Assembly: GCF_964204645.1 (NCBI RefSeq)
Contig: NC_134025.1
Span: 8,251,001-8,315,000, forward strand
Direction: 5' to 3'
Origin: Tubulanus polymorphus
Lineage: Eukaryota; Nemertea; Palaeonemertea; Tubulaniformes; Tubulanidae
DNA length: 64,000 nucleotides
Every line of letters starts with the position of its first letter. The stretch's first letter is position 1. The position numbers and the translations under genes are program-made. Of the stretch, positions 1-13,378 are shown piece by piece. The notes beneath the pieces are model-generated. The model made no database searches and was not told the DNA's origin. It saw nothing but the letters and a program-made list of their open reading frames with translations.

Positions 1-3000
1 TGACAGTTGATCGCTACCATGAGATGATCCGAGAATTGTGTCACCTCTAGTATTATCCAATGTTCCTGTTGGAACTGTTAACCTGAACGCAAATGTATCA
101 TCATCACTGTATAGTTTAAACCATTGTAGAAGTCTCGTTAAAATGTAAAATCTTTTATTTTCTTACCTGTTATTAGTGTCGGCTGACCCAACAGCGAGTT
201 GGGTTTCGATGTCATCTATATCACTATCATCACCATGACTAGTGAAAGTGGCAGTTCCTGATAGCAAACTTCGATAGGCTGCAGTCTCTATAGAAATAAA
301 TGAAGAGATATTCAGTACAACTTCCTTTAGAAAATTGATTCTCCGTAAATAATAGATATTGATTCAAACTCACGTGTGAGCGGTGTTGTGTCATTAGCTA
401 TGGGTTGACTAAAGAAGTCGCCATTTTCTAGTATACTGTTAAGCTTTGTAGGAGAGCCTAAAACATAAGACATACAGTCTTTGAATTATTAGTAACGAAT
501 CATGATATTTCAGATCAGATGTTCTTAAATGAAGATTGTACCGGTTTTGAGAGGTGACTGTCTGGTGGGACTGCCAGGGACCGACTCAGGCTCTGTATCA
601 CTTATCACCGATTCATCTTGACTTGTGTTTTGAAGCAGTGTGGTTAAAAGTGAAACCGCCTAAAACAATATAAAATCAATACCAATAGAGAAAAGAAATT
701 CATTTCAAGAAATCATTCACTGATAGACTTATATTATACACAAACCTTAGATTTTTCAGTTGAAAATCTACTGACTAATTGGGGACTGAATAGCTGAGCT
801 GTTTCACTGGGTCCCATTATATTGTGATGAACCATTTGCTGCATATGAACGTATAGTTTGTCCCACATGTTGGCAGCTGTAGGGCTAAGATATGACCTAT
901 AAAGGTACAAATTGGTATTTAGACACTAACTAAGTACGGTAACATTTCAGCATTTCATAAGGTCTACGTATAGCTATATATATATATGGTGGGTCTATAT
1001 ACATTTTATGCATGATTTCTGCATAATGTGAATGTACATGTACCTTATCGTCACATCCTTTGTAATATGGGATGTTGTACGTAACAATTCATCAGACAAC
1101 AGACAACTTGATGGCAGTGATTTTATTACTGACGCTAATTCCTCTTTAACAACCATGCTCAACAGTACTGGGTCATTGTGATCCAAATTATCACCACTAT
1201 TTGCAGAACTAGAAAAGATAATACCATCTCAATAATGATAACAAACTTCATCGCACTGCTTTGAAGCAAATCACATGAATGAAACAGTGAGACTGACAAC
1301 ATCTCTGTGTAGCAATCATATCCATTCCACAATCATCAGGTCAGAGGGTTTAGATAAAAAAGTATGAGTCGTTTTACAGAAAGATAATACGGAGTACTTA
1401 CAATATTATCTCTCGTTTCTTGCTATAGGTAGGAGGTATATCTCTATAAAAGCTATGCGAGGTAAACGTAGTTTCAAAATCATTCTGCACCGATTTTAGC
1501 AGATTGTATAAGCCTTCATATGTCAGTTGATCAGAGTTGACCACCAGAGATGATTTATGACTCACACTTTCATCTGATAACACTGGAGATGTAGCCTTTT
1601 TCTCATTTTTACCACTACTCAGTGGTAAGCTGAGATTTTCGCTAATCTCATCGCTGTCACGGTTTTCGATGTTTTGTTGTCGTTCTAAAGAACGCTGGCT
1701 TATAGACTCCTGTGAATGGTGGGATCGAGGCGTAACTGCAGGCTGTTGATCTAAAATGAGGGAGTGAGTGTTTTGCAAAGTATGATGCATGTATAATGTC
1801 AACTGGACCACTTAAATTCACAGGTAGATCCATAACATTTATTCTAAAATCAGACATGTTTTACTCACTTTTAAGAGTATCGTCAGCTTCTGAATCAGCT
1901 TTGATTGTGCTTTTATTAGACTTTTCAATTTCTGAAGAGCTGGCCAGCTGTAGAGGACTGGCATCATGGAATGATATTTTAGGTGATAAAATATGCGAGT
2001 CATTACTGGCGGAATGATGTGTGATTGTACGCCTAGCAGCAGATCTCTCGGGAGATGGAGTCGAACGTCTGGGCATAAACTGAGGATGTCGTGGAGTAGC
2101 TGAAGGCAGATCGGAGATCTACAAATACATCACACAATTATTAAGTAACAGTGAGTGATATGATTTTCCAGTTGTTTGTTTCAGTCCTTAGTGTACAAGT
2201 GACAATATACAGTTATTATCATATAGCAATTATACAATATCATATAGAATTGGTACTGAAATAAGCCTGAAATAAACAGTACCGGACTAGAAGCTGGTGA
2301 TGGTCATGAGATTGATTCAGTTAACCTAACATGATGCTCAGAGAATCATCATGACACAAGTTGAGAAGTAGCATTCAAGAGTAGTTTGAGCTCCAAGAAA
2401 AAACCATCAATGCCCGAATAAAAGAATCGTGTATTATCAAGTTTAAGTATTGTGTTGATAACATGGAGGACGATAACCTAATGAATTTCAGCAGATAATA
2501 AATACACAACAATACTATACGCAATAATAAGCAGCTAAAAACTGACACAGCTATAATCCAGTACATCAAAAAGTAATAACTACACTATCTTACAAGATAT
2601 TAAAGAAATGATATTTCCATTTGATGATGAACGCTTAAGGAAAACTTTCAGTGCCTCAACAGGCATTCCCAAAAGCATGATATCGGTAATATCTTATAAT
2701 ACTGTTACTATTAGCTCCAACATATGATGGTGTATATGTATAAACTAATGAACTACTAGAAATAGCAATAGCTCCCAGCCACCAATAAAACTGAATAAAT
2801 TGACTATAAAACGTGCAATATTCACTTTTTCATGGGGGGTAGTTTGTCTTGGGATTATGACTGGGTCTGGAATCGAGCTTCCAGGGGAGAAAATTGGATG
2901 TCTTGGAGTGGCAGATGGTAGTTCAGATACCTGCAAGCATCAAATGAAAATTACTGAACACCATATCAATATAAAACCATAGAAAAGAAAAGCATAGCAT

Positions 3001-4684
3001 AGCTACTAGGCCTACACGGTACTATCAACTCTGAAATAGCAACAAAAAACAAAAATAAAAACTGGCTTTCAATGAAATTTACCTCACTTAAACTGTTGAC
3101 AGGAGATGTCGGCCAATCAGATGTGGATACATGAGAAACTGGCTCTTCCAATGTGGCTTCCTCTCTTTTGAACAATGGGGGAACAACAACTGGTGTAGTA
3201 TCAGGAACATCAACTAGTGGTAAACATAATATGAGTACGAAAAAAATAGTCTGAATCTATAATCTGCAAGATGTGGAAAGCGATCAATTGCTTCTACATA
3301 TTTACACACCTGCATTAACAATCATGGCGGGCTTCTGTTGAGAGGCTTCAGTCGAACTTTTAATATAGCTTTCAAAAACGGGGGCTGCATACTCCATCTT
3401 AAAAAGATAATACTGGCATATATACCAATTAAAGATAAATGGTAATGGTATAATTACAGAAAATCAAAGCCTACTTGTTGTTGCTGCTTCAAAATAACAG
3501 GAGAATCATCTTTCTTAACTTCTGTTGCTGATACTTCAGGTTGTTGAACCAGTTCATAGGCGAGGGGGCCTTGTTGAACAGGATGACGTTTTACAGGTAG
3601 TTGTCTTGGTTGTTGAGCCTGTGGTACATTATCTACTGGTTCCTGTTGCTTAGCCTGCCATTCCATTACTTTTGCTTTCCATTGAGGATATTTCTGGTCG
3701 ATGTAGTTTTCATATTGTTGCTATAAAAAGAAAATGTCCATTACCATTTATTTGTAATGAGTCGTAATGAATTTGTAATTTGTAATGTAGGCGAGTGGCT
3801 CAGGCATTCAACTTTGGATTCTAGATCAATGATTTAAATGCTTTTTTAGAGGATTGTAGTTCAGATGTTACATCTCCCCAGCCAGAGATATGGTCTCAGA
3901 GTGATGATGAGATACTAATGACTATCACGGATCATATTTCATTGTAGATGATGTCACTCAAGAATTAATACTAGCCCAATTTTCTTTATTCTAAAACTTC
4001 ATACTCAATACATACTTTCATTAAGCGGAGCTGTTTAGTTCGTTCTGATAGCATAGATAGATTGGAATCAACACGTTCACATTCTTTCAATAAACTTTCA
4101 TTTCTTGCACGGCTTTTTTTCTCTTCTTCGCTAATCTTTTTCCAGTAACTTTGTAATTTTGCGTTTTTTAATGCAGCCCTGAACATAAGAAAAGAATTTC
4201 AAAAATGTCATAGTACACTATACATACCAGACGGCAAGATCTCATCTATAGACTATATACTTACAATCGTCGATCAGATTTGTAATAAGCATGTAGTTTT
4301 TGTTCTAACTTGAAGCGTTTAGTTTCACTTTAAAAAAATTAAATGAAAAGGAATGATAGTTTATTTCTCTGTTACCAGGAACTGAGAGGATAGAAATATA
4401 AAACATTTCGATAAAAACAACATTTTTGAAACTTTTGATGAAAAACAGACTGCAGAGCCATCTATCAGAATTTTGAATAACTTGGCCTGACAACAATCTT
4501 CCGTCGTTTAGAACTATAAATTCTAACTTTGTGAACGAAGGTCATAAATATTTTGTCATCATATAACTGGAAGATTAGCTTATAAATGCTTCAGATGGTC
4601 AAACACCAACCTAGCTTGTTGGACATCTTGTAATTCCTTCATTTTCTCATAAAATTCCACATTAACCACATTACCGGACGCCAT
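1..4684 (-). CDS. KIZ: Kizuna homologue (centrosome/spindle-pole protein), 3' end off the window
   Basis: Fifteen exons in phase: 4684-4611, 4327-4265, 4178-4016, 3720-3475, 3397-3310, 3213-3083, 2930-2826, 2118-1869, 1750-1402, 1208-1044, 896-746, 659-542, 457-374, 287-167, 106-1. They give at least 738 residues; human KIZ, as I recall, has 673. The start ATG at 4684 opens MASGNVVNVEFYEKMKELQ, like the FYE/YYERL-QLQ start of kizuna. Exons 2-3 match the kizuna coiled-coil block: SETKRFKLEQKLHAYYKSDRR, then KLQSYWKKISEEEKKSRARN. The middle is Ser/Pro/Gln-rich. The C-terminal part carries an acidic DDSDIDDIE stretch like the vertebrate acidic tail. Family role: a PLK1 substrate that stabilises pericentriolar material at spindle poles. 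The name rests mainly on the N-terminal 100 residues; the rest is fast-evolving. No stop codon is in the window. Confidence 0.86.
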
Positions 4685-4734
4685 TTTGACGCTAACGCGT
4701 GTGGCAGTTCGAATCCCAAATAAAACGCGTCGAA

Positions 4735-4843
4735 AGCCCAGTTTCACAAAAAGGATTACGGCCTAAATCGATTTAAGATAAACTGAATTAATGAAGAAAT
4801 TAAATCGATTTAAGAGTGAAACCTTTTTGTGAAACTGGGCCCC
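4735..4843. mobile_element. Short palindromic MITE-like element next to the KIZ start
   Basis: The left end AGCCCAGTTTCACAAAAAGG and the right end CCTTTTTGTGAAACTGGGCC are inverted copies. The inner parts (TAAATCGATTTAA on both sides) pair too, so nearly all of the 109 bp can fold back. No coding capacity. It begins about 50 bp upstream of the KIZ ATG, so it lies in the KIZ 5' UTR or promoter. Target duplication not clear. Confidence 0.75.
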
Positions 4844-5604
4844 TGGTAGATGTTAACCTGAGTCTCAGAGAGATACGAAATATCTCTAACCACTACAATC
4901 AAAATGGCTTATTCTCATTAGTATTGCGAGGGCATGGCTCAAGACCGGCCTCGAAAATCGCATTTTAGGCCAATAGAAAAGTATGCATATTCCTCAAGCA
5001 ATTAACTAGATAAATGGGGTACAATCCTTCAAAACTATGCTTAGTTTGGTCGATGAAATTCCCCATGAATATGTAGTTTATAGTGCCACACCCGACCACC
5101 AAATTCAATTCAACAATTTTATTGCGCTCAAGAAGGACGATGAAGGCTATATAGTGTAATAATAAAGAATTTCTAAAGGATAAGCTTACAAAGACAGATA
5201 AAATGTTACATGTGAGAATTATGAGCCCAAAACATGTACTTGTAGAAAAACTCATTGGTTTTGTGCTAGTTAGTTACCTACTAATCGTTGATGTTGGTGG
5301 TAAGCTTTTTATTATCGGATGGGCTTATGTGGTTTGTGAAAATATCCGATCGTGAAACTTAACCACAGACAGGTTACTGACTAGTTTTGTGCATGATTGT
5401 GCCATTGCCATTTATTATCGAAATTAATGTATGATAATATGAAGTGAAATAGTTATTATCTTATTACAATGTATGTAGCAAGTAGACCCCAGAAGCAGTT
5501 TTTATGTATGCAAATGATTTTATTTATAGTAATTTCATCAATGATATTTTCTATCTTCTAGGGACAAGCATGAATTGGTGCGACTGGTTCCACCTCTGGT
5601 TCAT
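4844..5604. promoter_or_regulatory. Divergent spacer between KIZ and the kinase gene
   Basis: KIZ (minus) and the kinase gene (plus) start head to head, 0.9 kb apart between start codons. The spacer holds no convincing ORF and no TATA box I trust. It likely holds both promoters and a non-coding first exon of the kinase gene: a good acceptor at 5563 precedes an open stretch (5564 on), so an upstream exon must exist. Confidence 0.4.
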
Positions 5605-8600
5605 ATGAGCGCCTATGTGACTGGTGGATTGAAATGCTTATATCATAACATTAACAACCAAACTGTTCCTAAACTTCATGGTAAATGAACAAAATCTACT
5701 GAACGAAAGTCACAGGGGCTCGTAGTTTAAGTTCTGGGGTGAACTGTAGCTTAGATCATCCATTGTCACAGGTACTATATGTATACAAAAGACATTTTCT
5801 TATATTGTTGATATATTTATGTTTTCAGAGCAAGGACAATTTACTGATAAACGAGGATGTTTTCGGTTCAAGCAAAATCTGCCACTACTTGCTTTTCGAT
5901 ACAAGTATGTCGAAATCATTGGAAAAGGACAGTCATGCATTTTCATCAAGGCAATGGTATGTATTTTCAATTGTAAGACATAACCATAGCCAAAAGCCGG
6001 GTTTCACAAATTATAGTATGTATTGATACACTCTTTCATTTTAGGATACATTTAAAGATGATACACTTGTGTCAATTAAGATCTTACATACAAGCTATGG
6101 AGTGCTTGGTATTCAGGAATGCGATTGCATTAGAAGAATGAACATGGCTGATCCATGGGGCTTCTCTTCGACTTTAAGATTACTGGTGAGACATCTAGTT
6201 TGATGTGAAAAATCATCAGGAACTAGGTGGAATTTATCTACAGTTACATTGTATTTCATTTTATTGAATTTCAGAATACATTCATTTTTGATGAGCATTT
6301 CTGTATGGTATTTGACTTGTTTTACCCTAGTCCACTGACTCATTATTTCAAAAACATCAATAAAAGCTTGGTTAGTAGTTTTCATTGTAATAGCCTGTAT
6401 TAGAACTGAGAATTCTATCCTAATCAGATTAATCGAAATATCTATTGTGAGATACAGATACAGTTGTACTTATCTTAGTTGATCACTTCTAATTAATTTT
6501 GTTTTTTTAATACAGAAAATAAAGTATATTAGAAAAGCTGCATTAAAACTACTACAAGTATTGGGTTTCCTCAAGCGTATTGATGTGATTCATGCAGATC
6601 TAAAACCAGAAAATATTCTACTAGCTGATGGTAATAAAAAGCAATATTTGCTGAAACTCATTTTATTTGCTTACTTCATCCCCCTTTGCCTCTACAATGT
6701 ACTAATGGTTTGTTTTGACACAATTTAGTAAATGACACCAGTACATTGCGCGTTGTTGACTTTGGGAATGCTATTCACTGTGTCCACGATGAAGTATCAT
6801 TGTACTATGAAGATTTTGAGCTGCAGACTTTATTGTATAGAGCACCTGAGGTAAGTCATTACAATATTTTCCATGGTTCTTGCAGAGATAAAGTACATAA
6901 TAACTGATCTCATTACAGGTTATGTTCGGAATTCCATTTTCAACGGAAATTGATATGTGGTCATTGGGTTGTATTTTGGCTGAACTCTACACAGGCAAAC
7001 CTCTATTTTATGGGAAAGATAAAAGAGAATTGCTTTCTGCTGTAAGTCTCTGACTCAATTGATTATTTGAATACCTTGGTTCAGATAATCTTGATAACTA
7101 AAAATATGGTCTTGAAATTGGTTATTTCAGGCAGTTGGCATGTTCGGAACTTTTCCAAAAAATCTATTTCATCGTGGGAAGTTTTATCCAATGTTTAAAG
7201 ATCTGACAAAAGATGGTATTCAACCAAGTGCCACGCCTATAATGATTAAAAGGTTGCAGTTGACAGGGGATTACGCATTTGCTGATTTTCTAGCAAAATT
7301 ATTACGATTCAATCCAGGTATTGTTCTTCTTGCAATGCTAGGAAATAATAGATTGTGTTTCACGGTCTTCAGTGATCAATACTCATTTGTCCATTGTAGA
7401 TGAAAGAATGACCCCATCACAGGCTGCCAGACATCCATTTCTTGCTCCTGAATTAGGCTTGATGTATATGTGTAGCGATAATGACACTTATTCACCGATC
7501 ATGCTCGATAGCTCTTACAATCTAAAACCAGTTATAGCTCCAGAAATTCAAAAAAAACACCTCGCACCTCGTGCTTTACTTTCTGAGGGAACTACCGGAC
7601 ACATCATAGTTCCAACAGTCCAAAAAACAATGCAAGTACAACCAAACAAGCGAAATTCAAAAGCGAATAAAAATGTTATACCAAAAACAGCAAAAGCTTT
7701 GGATCGAAAATTACCTGATAATCAGAATGCCTCTGACCTGAGCAACATTATGGAATTAATACGTGCCGAAGAGGAAAAAATACGTCATGCAGAGTCGGTG
7801 AAGTCTATGTATGTGCAACAAAAAAATCAACACTTCTATGATATAAGCATTGATTCCAATGCTGGTGTTTCATCTGGTTGTGAAAATACTTCTAAGGTCA
7901 GATGCAACGGTACTTATAAAATTGATAGCAGCATTAATCAAATGGAACATAAATTCCATAAACGACCTGTCACAGTTCTGCAGAATACTTCTAAAAACCA
8001 ACTACAACGTCATAACTCTGTGCTTGATTTGTCTAAATCTACGACAAAATCTGGTAGCGCTGATGCGGCATATGTACCATATGATCTTTCAGAGCGAGGT
8101 AAACTTGCCTTCACTCAAGATCGGGCTTATGATTATGTTGATGGACAAAACGGTGTTAATCAATTGTGCTATGCAAGCGAAGCACCTGTACATGGAAATT
8201 CGAAAGATCTCTGTTCATTAAGTGGAAACGCTTTTGAAAATGGTGCTTTGAATTTGTGTGCCAAAAAGGAATTAAGTTGGATACAAGGTGTCAATACACA
8301 TCAGATTACTGATAGGCCTATCCATAATATTAGTAAACAAATTCAAAATGGCCAGCCTTTAGACTTCACAACTTCATATCCACCAATTCATGCATCGGAT
8401 GAAATTCAACAACATGAAAGAAATACAGCAAGTAATATTGCTTGTGGAGATATCAAGAAGTCGCAATCAAGTGCCGGTTTGGAGAAAATACCAAATGAAA
8501 TTGTATCACAGAAATTGAAGAATATCTGTCGTAGTGTTATCGAAGAACAACGTATGAGTAACTCGCAGTCCTACCATAAGAAAGTTGATGGATCTCAAGT

Positions 8601-10523
8601 GATTGAACAAAAGAAAGATCAATTCTTCAATTGTAGGCAGTCAAATATGGATACTGGTACTAAAAGGCCACCAAGTCGACATACATCCCCAGTAACTAAA
8701 AAAAAGCCACGTAAATCAAAACCATGTAAAACCACCGTTTTTGAAGAAGATACAATATTTGATGAGCAGGATGGCATGCTTTATATGGATTCGGATTCAA
8801 GAAATCACCATATGGATGTAAATATGACAGATGCTAAAAGGCTGAAAGAGTGCTTGACTGAGAAAAAGGCAAAAAAACCGCCTATCAATGGAAATGGAAC
8901 GAGCATAAAACCATTTAGAAATTTAATTGAGCCACTTATGGCAAGCACACCCAAAATTAGCAGAAAGAAAGCATTTCATGCCAAGAACAAATATGAAGAT
9001 GAGACAGATTCTTCAAGAACACTAGATATAGCTGAATCTAAAACCTCAATGCTAGATGACAACTGTAATGATGTTTCAATCGATCAGTCATGTGATCACT
9101 TGAATATTGAGGATGATGAAGATGGTGAATTAGTGCAATATCTCACTAAAATCACAGGTGACACCAAAAAAGTGAATTCTCGTACGAAAACTGTGCCGAT
9201 ATCTGCCGAAAAACTCCGTAATCTCATGGATATTTTCATAAAAATGAAAGGTGAAAAAGGAAAGAAATCAGTTGGTTCAGTTAATCGAGTGTCATTGGTT
9301 AGTAATGGTAAAATGAATGATAGGACTGGAGGATTTAAGAAATCTGATGAGAACTGTAACGAAATTATACGTAAAAGTGATGATGTAGTTCGGTTGAAAA
9401 ATCACACTGACATTGCTAAGGACTGCTCAATTAATCGTAACAAAATTGATGGTCAAGATCTCCCTGCTGAAACCTCTAGTAGGGGTCCGAATCGGGTTTC
9501 ATCAGATACAGTTAAAAAGCTGCGTAATAAGGTTATTTCAGGTAGTTCAGTTGGCGCTGAGTCCCCATCAATGGATAATTGTTCTTCACCGAAACAAGCT
9601 GATCATTTCAATAGCGACGGATACCAGAGTGATGATGATAATTCACCCGATTATCAGCTACCATCGATGGGTCTCTATGATTCCGGTTCGGATGATGAAT
9701 CTCTTAGAAGATCAAAGAAAACAACTGGAAGAACAAAGAGTAAAGTGAATAAATCAAGCAAATCTATCAGCACTGGAAGCACATTAAAGAGTTTGTTAAA
9801 ATCTAAAAATGGCAGTCAAAGTAAAAATACTCCTGGGAAAGGATTAGCAGATTCTAAAAATATAACAGATACTTTTGATATCAATTCCTATGTCAAAAGT
9901 CAGATGTGGCCTCAATCTTCATTTTTGCAAATGCACAAACGAAGTAAAAGTAGCTCAAGTGAGAAACATTCTTTACCGAAAAATTTCCTCAAGCAAAAGT
10001 ACAATCAAGACACTGACAAGCCAAACGTTAAGACAAATAAACCCACTCTACGTGGATATAAACGAAAGCAAGCTGCCAAAAAGAACATTCAAAAAGCTGT
10101 GGTCGAGGAAGAATATAATTCCAACGAGTCGACCGCTGAAGATAGCCCAGTCGCAGTGAGGAGACCGCGTAGACATACTACACCTGTCAAAATCATTGAC
10201 TTCAGTTCTGATGATGAAGATGGAAAGAAAGTGAATGGAGATCTTGATAATGATGACAGTATCTGGGATGGTGTAAGTTTTAATATTTTTACATTGCAGA
10301 AATAAGCGTACTTCAGTTGAACTCTGTTAAGTTGTCATAAGATTAGTCATCACATCACTAGTCGTCACTATTGTTAAGTCTCAATTTGTATTTCAATTCC
10401 AATTTGCCAAGTGTAAGTTGTCATTTGGATAAGTCGGCACTTTTTTCACAGCAATAGTGTTGAGTGTATTAACACTGTCATTTCCCTAATTTTTAGGATG
10501 GCCATTTAATTGAAGCTCACTGA
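5605..10523 (+). CDS. DYRK/HIPK-like CMGC protein kinase with long disordered C-terminal tail
   Basis: Exons: 5564-5680, 5829-5956, 6045-6185, 6275-6370, 6516-6630, 6729-6850, 6919-7041, 7131-7317, 7400-10272, 10497-10523 (stop 10521-10523). If the ATG at 5605 is the start, the product has 1295 residues; an upstream start is possible. Kinase motifs in order: Gly loop [13 protein letters not shown] lysine, helix-C Glu in GIQECD, catalytic loop [11 protein letters not shown] in [15 protein letters not shown], and [20 protein letters not shown], which is typical of DYRK/HIPK kinases. The domain ends with [15 protein letters not shown]. The tail (about 950 residues, mostly one exon) is Ser/Lys/Asn-rich and holds basic clusters ([15 protein letters not shown]) that could be nuclear signals. 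The HADLKPEN loop has Ala where most kinases have Arg and DYRKs usually Cys. I do not recognise a one-to-one human orthologue. Confidence 0.88.
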
Positions 10524-13378
10524 CGTGTTCGGAGACATGAAGAGAACTGTAGATGATCATTCATCGTCATTGCCACAGACTTAAGGCCAAGAAGGAGGGT
10601 TATTTGTATCATTGTTGTTTGTATTCTCCACTTCATGCAAAGCATTTGATCGTTCTTTGTCCCTAGCATCTTCTGACAGGGTACATAGCATATAGTCCAG
10701 TCTGTCAACTTTCAGGATATCATCGTATGTAAATGTTAAGTAAATGTGTACTGGTTGGTTAATTCCTGAAGTTTTTATGTTCTAACAGCTAAGTTTTTCC
10801 TTTATTTGTTATCAGTTCTGGATAATGTTGAAGATATGATATATCCCGGTATGATCATAGATCTCTATGTGTTATGAAGTGTGAAGCAGGTCTATGAGTG
10901 TTTTGTTATATGTCTGAAGTTTATATAGATGTTTATGTTGATGATAAGCAGGGGAGAGGGAAATTAATTGAGAGTTCATAAAATTGTTACAATGATGAAG
11001 CACTCATTCGGAATGCATTTATAGTATTTATTAAATCTTTTAATTATCTAGTTCTTTTTTACATGAATGTTTGGCTATAGATCCAACCACACATAGCCAA
11101 TCTTGCCCCAGGTTAGACAAGTATGCAGATTAAATCAATGCTGAAGATTCATTTGTGAATTAAATGATTGAGACTCATTAATTGATGCATATCTGCCAAC
11201 AATATTTTTGTTTCCTTTTTGCAATACGTGTATTGATGAATTATTGTAAGGGGTCGTGCATAAAGTGCGTACGCTTGTCATCCGGGTATTTTAAACCCCC
11301 CTCGCCCATGTATGCTCTCAGTACATTTTTTGTAACCCCCTTGCGTAGATACTTTGAATGACCCCCTGTAAAACAAAATTCTTCAGGATCCATGGTTTAA
11401 AGAAGGCAAAATTTACCAGCATTGGTCAGAGCTCCAAGGACGATGTACCGTATCAACGAAGTGAAAGACCAAGAGTCGGAATTTCCAGGAAATCCCAACA
11501 AATATAGGGGATATTTGTAACAATCATATTGTGTTTCATGCAGAAAGTACATACCCCTGGATCCCCCTTAGAAAAGTATGTACGCTTTGAGCTCACCCCT
11601 CCCCTGTATGTTTCGTTTAGATTTTCAAAACCCTGCTCCCCATGCAGGCATACGTTTTTAATGCACGGCCTCTAATTCATTCATTCAAATACATGTATTT
11701 AAATGTTCAGTTATTTGTGTCTATTACCTATGTGGTATTTTTATTCCATTGTTTTGATTCCTTTTGTTAATTAAGAGGTAAAATCTTACCCGTGTGGCTG
11801 GTCACAAAAAGATATTCTGTTTTATGAAGTATCGGTAGTCTGTATCGTTCAAATTGCATTTCAGTGGTTCTAAGCACACATTTATGTTAATAGATAAAAA
11901 CTTTTTTACAGGTACATGTATATTTTTGCATTCATGTTTAAGGGAAAGATTTTGTAGTTTGAATTCCGTTTCATAATCAGATGCAACTTTACATTTAAAG
12001 TTTACACTGGTCATCAGTGTAGAACGCTATGCAAATTGATTGTTTCCCTGATACGATGTTGTGCGAAACACTACTTGATTTAAATGTGGACTTAAGTTTA
12101 AATGTCAACTGTATGCAGTGATCAATATTGTACGTTCTTGAGAAATGTTTAATTTCCGAATAATGATACAGCTTTGGGCTTATCTCAATACAAGTACATG
12201 GATCTTGTGATGATTAGATGGTTAAACAATCTATAAGCTCATATGTGGGCTAAATATCGTTGACTTTTTTGTTACATTCTGGGCTTTGACTTATTGCCCA
12301 TAAAGGTCACATTAGTTTGTTGTATGTTTTCATGTACATTTCATAATTGGATAAAAAGTAAGACCAATTAGTTGTATCTTTTCATGTTATGAAATGTTAT
12401 TTATTTGCGATTACGGTAACATGTATTCACTTCACATGTAAAACAAAGCATTTCACATTCAGTATTCACTGAGTGAGTAGTATTCACGGTAATACATGTA
12501 TGTATGGTGCTCAATTTTATATTTACTGATTTTTGAAAAATGTTGTGTTCACTATAAAATAAATCCTAATTTCACAGAAAAACATTTCGTTAGAAAGGCA
12601 AAATCTTTAACTCTTTTATCACATCAGCTCTATCGTATTCCATTAGACTAGAGCTCTATTTGAGGAATTACTCCATTACTAGAGGAAGATCGCTTTGTAT
12701 TGTAATCAACGGGAGAATGGATAAAATACACTGATGTACCTTGATACTGGGATATCTATCCTGGCGAATTATGATCTTAACAGGTCATAATATGATCATC
12801 CAATCAGTACGGCAGCACACAAATGAAAACAATGCAGAAATTGTACGTAAAATCATATATATTTTTTCATTATTTACAATGTTCAAGTCTGGTTGACATT
12901 TGGTATGCAAATTAATTTATATCGCATATTGATAATTATTGCATAGACTTGTGCCGAGCATAGAGATCTATTAATTTAGAGACTCAAAGCAATTGGGACT
13001 AAAAAATCTATATCCAATAAATCTAAAATAAGTTAATCAGAGATTTTTTATTGTACAGTGAGAATGTTTTCAGCAAGATCTGCATTCAGTACTAGAACAT
13101 AGATGAAATATTTTGAAAAATACATTTATCAGTAAGTAATGAGTGTATGATTAGATATAAGATACCAGTTTATAAACTACTGTTCTGTAATACAAAATAT
13201 ATACTGTCATATTCAGATTGATAAATCAATAACAACACATATATTGGACATTACTTAAATGAAACTGAAATGAGTGAAAATGATCCAAGACAGACCATGA
13301 CGGCGTAATCCTGTTCTTTATCAAGAAATTCCAGATATTGTCATTGATATTTTCGATGTACAAGTATTTATGTTGAAT
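10524..13378. other. Convergent 3' region between the kinase gene and LIN52
   Basis: No gene is supported. It holds the kinase 3' UTR (a plus-strand AATAAA lies at 12558-12563, which would make the UTR about 2 kb) and the LIN52 3' end (minus-strand AATAAA at 13047-13052). One inverted-repeat element sits at about 11249-11673. The rest is AT-rich without visible structure. Confidence 0.6.
11249..11673. mobile_element. Non-autonomous DNA transposon with inverted ends
   Basis: Left end GGGGTCGTGCATAAAGTGCG and right end (read inverted) GAGGCCGTGCATTAAAAACG are imperfect terminal inverted repeats, each followed by a TACGC/TATGC motif and C-rich blocks (ACCCCCCTCGCCCATGTATG and its counterpart near 11600-11640). 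About 425 bp, no ORF. Target duplication not resolved. Confidence 0.65.

Noticed and set aside
4690-4720. B-box-like GTTCGAATCC suggesting a tRNA gene
   Set aside because: No matching A-box, acceptor stem or cloverleaf around it.
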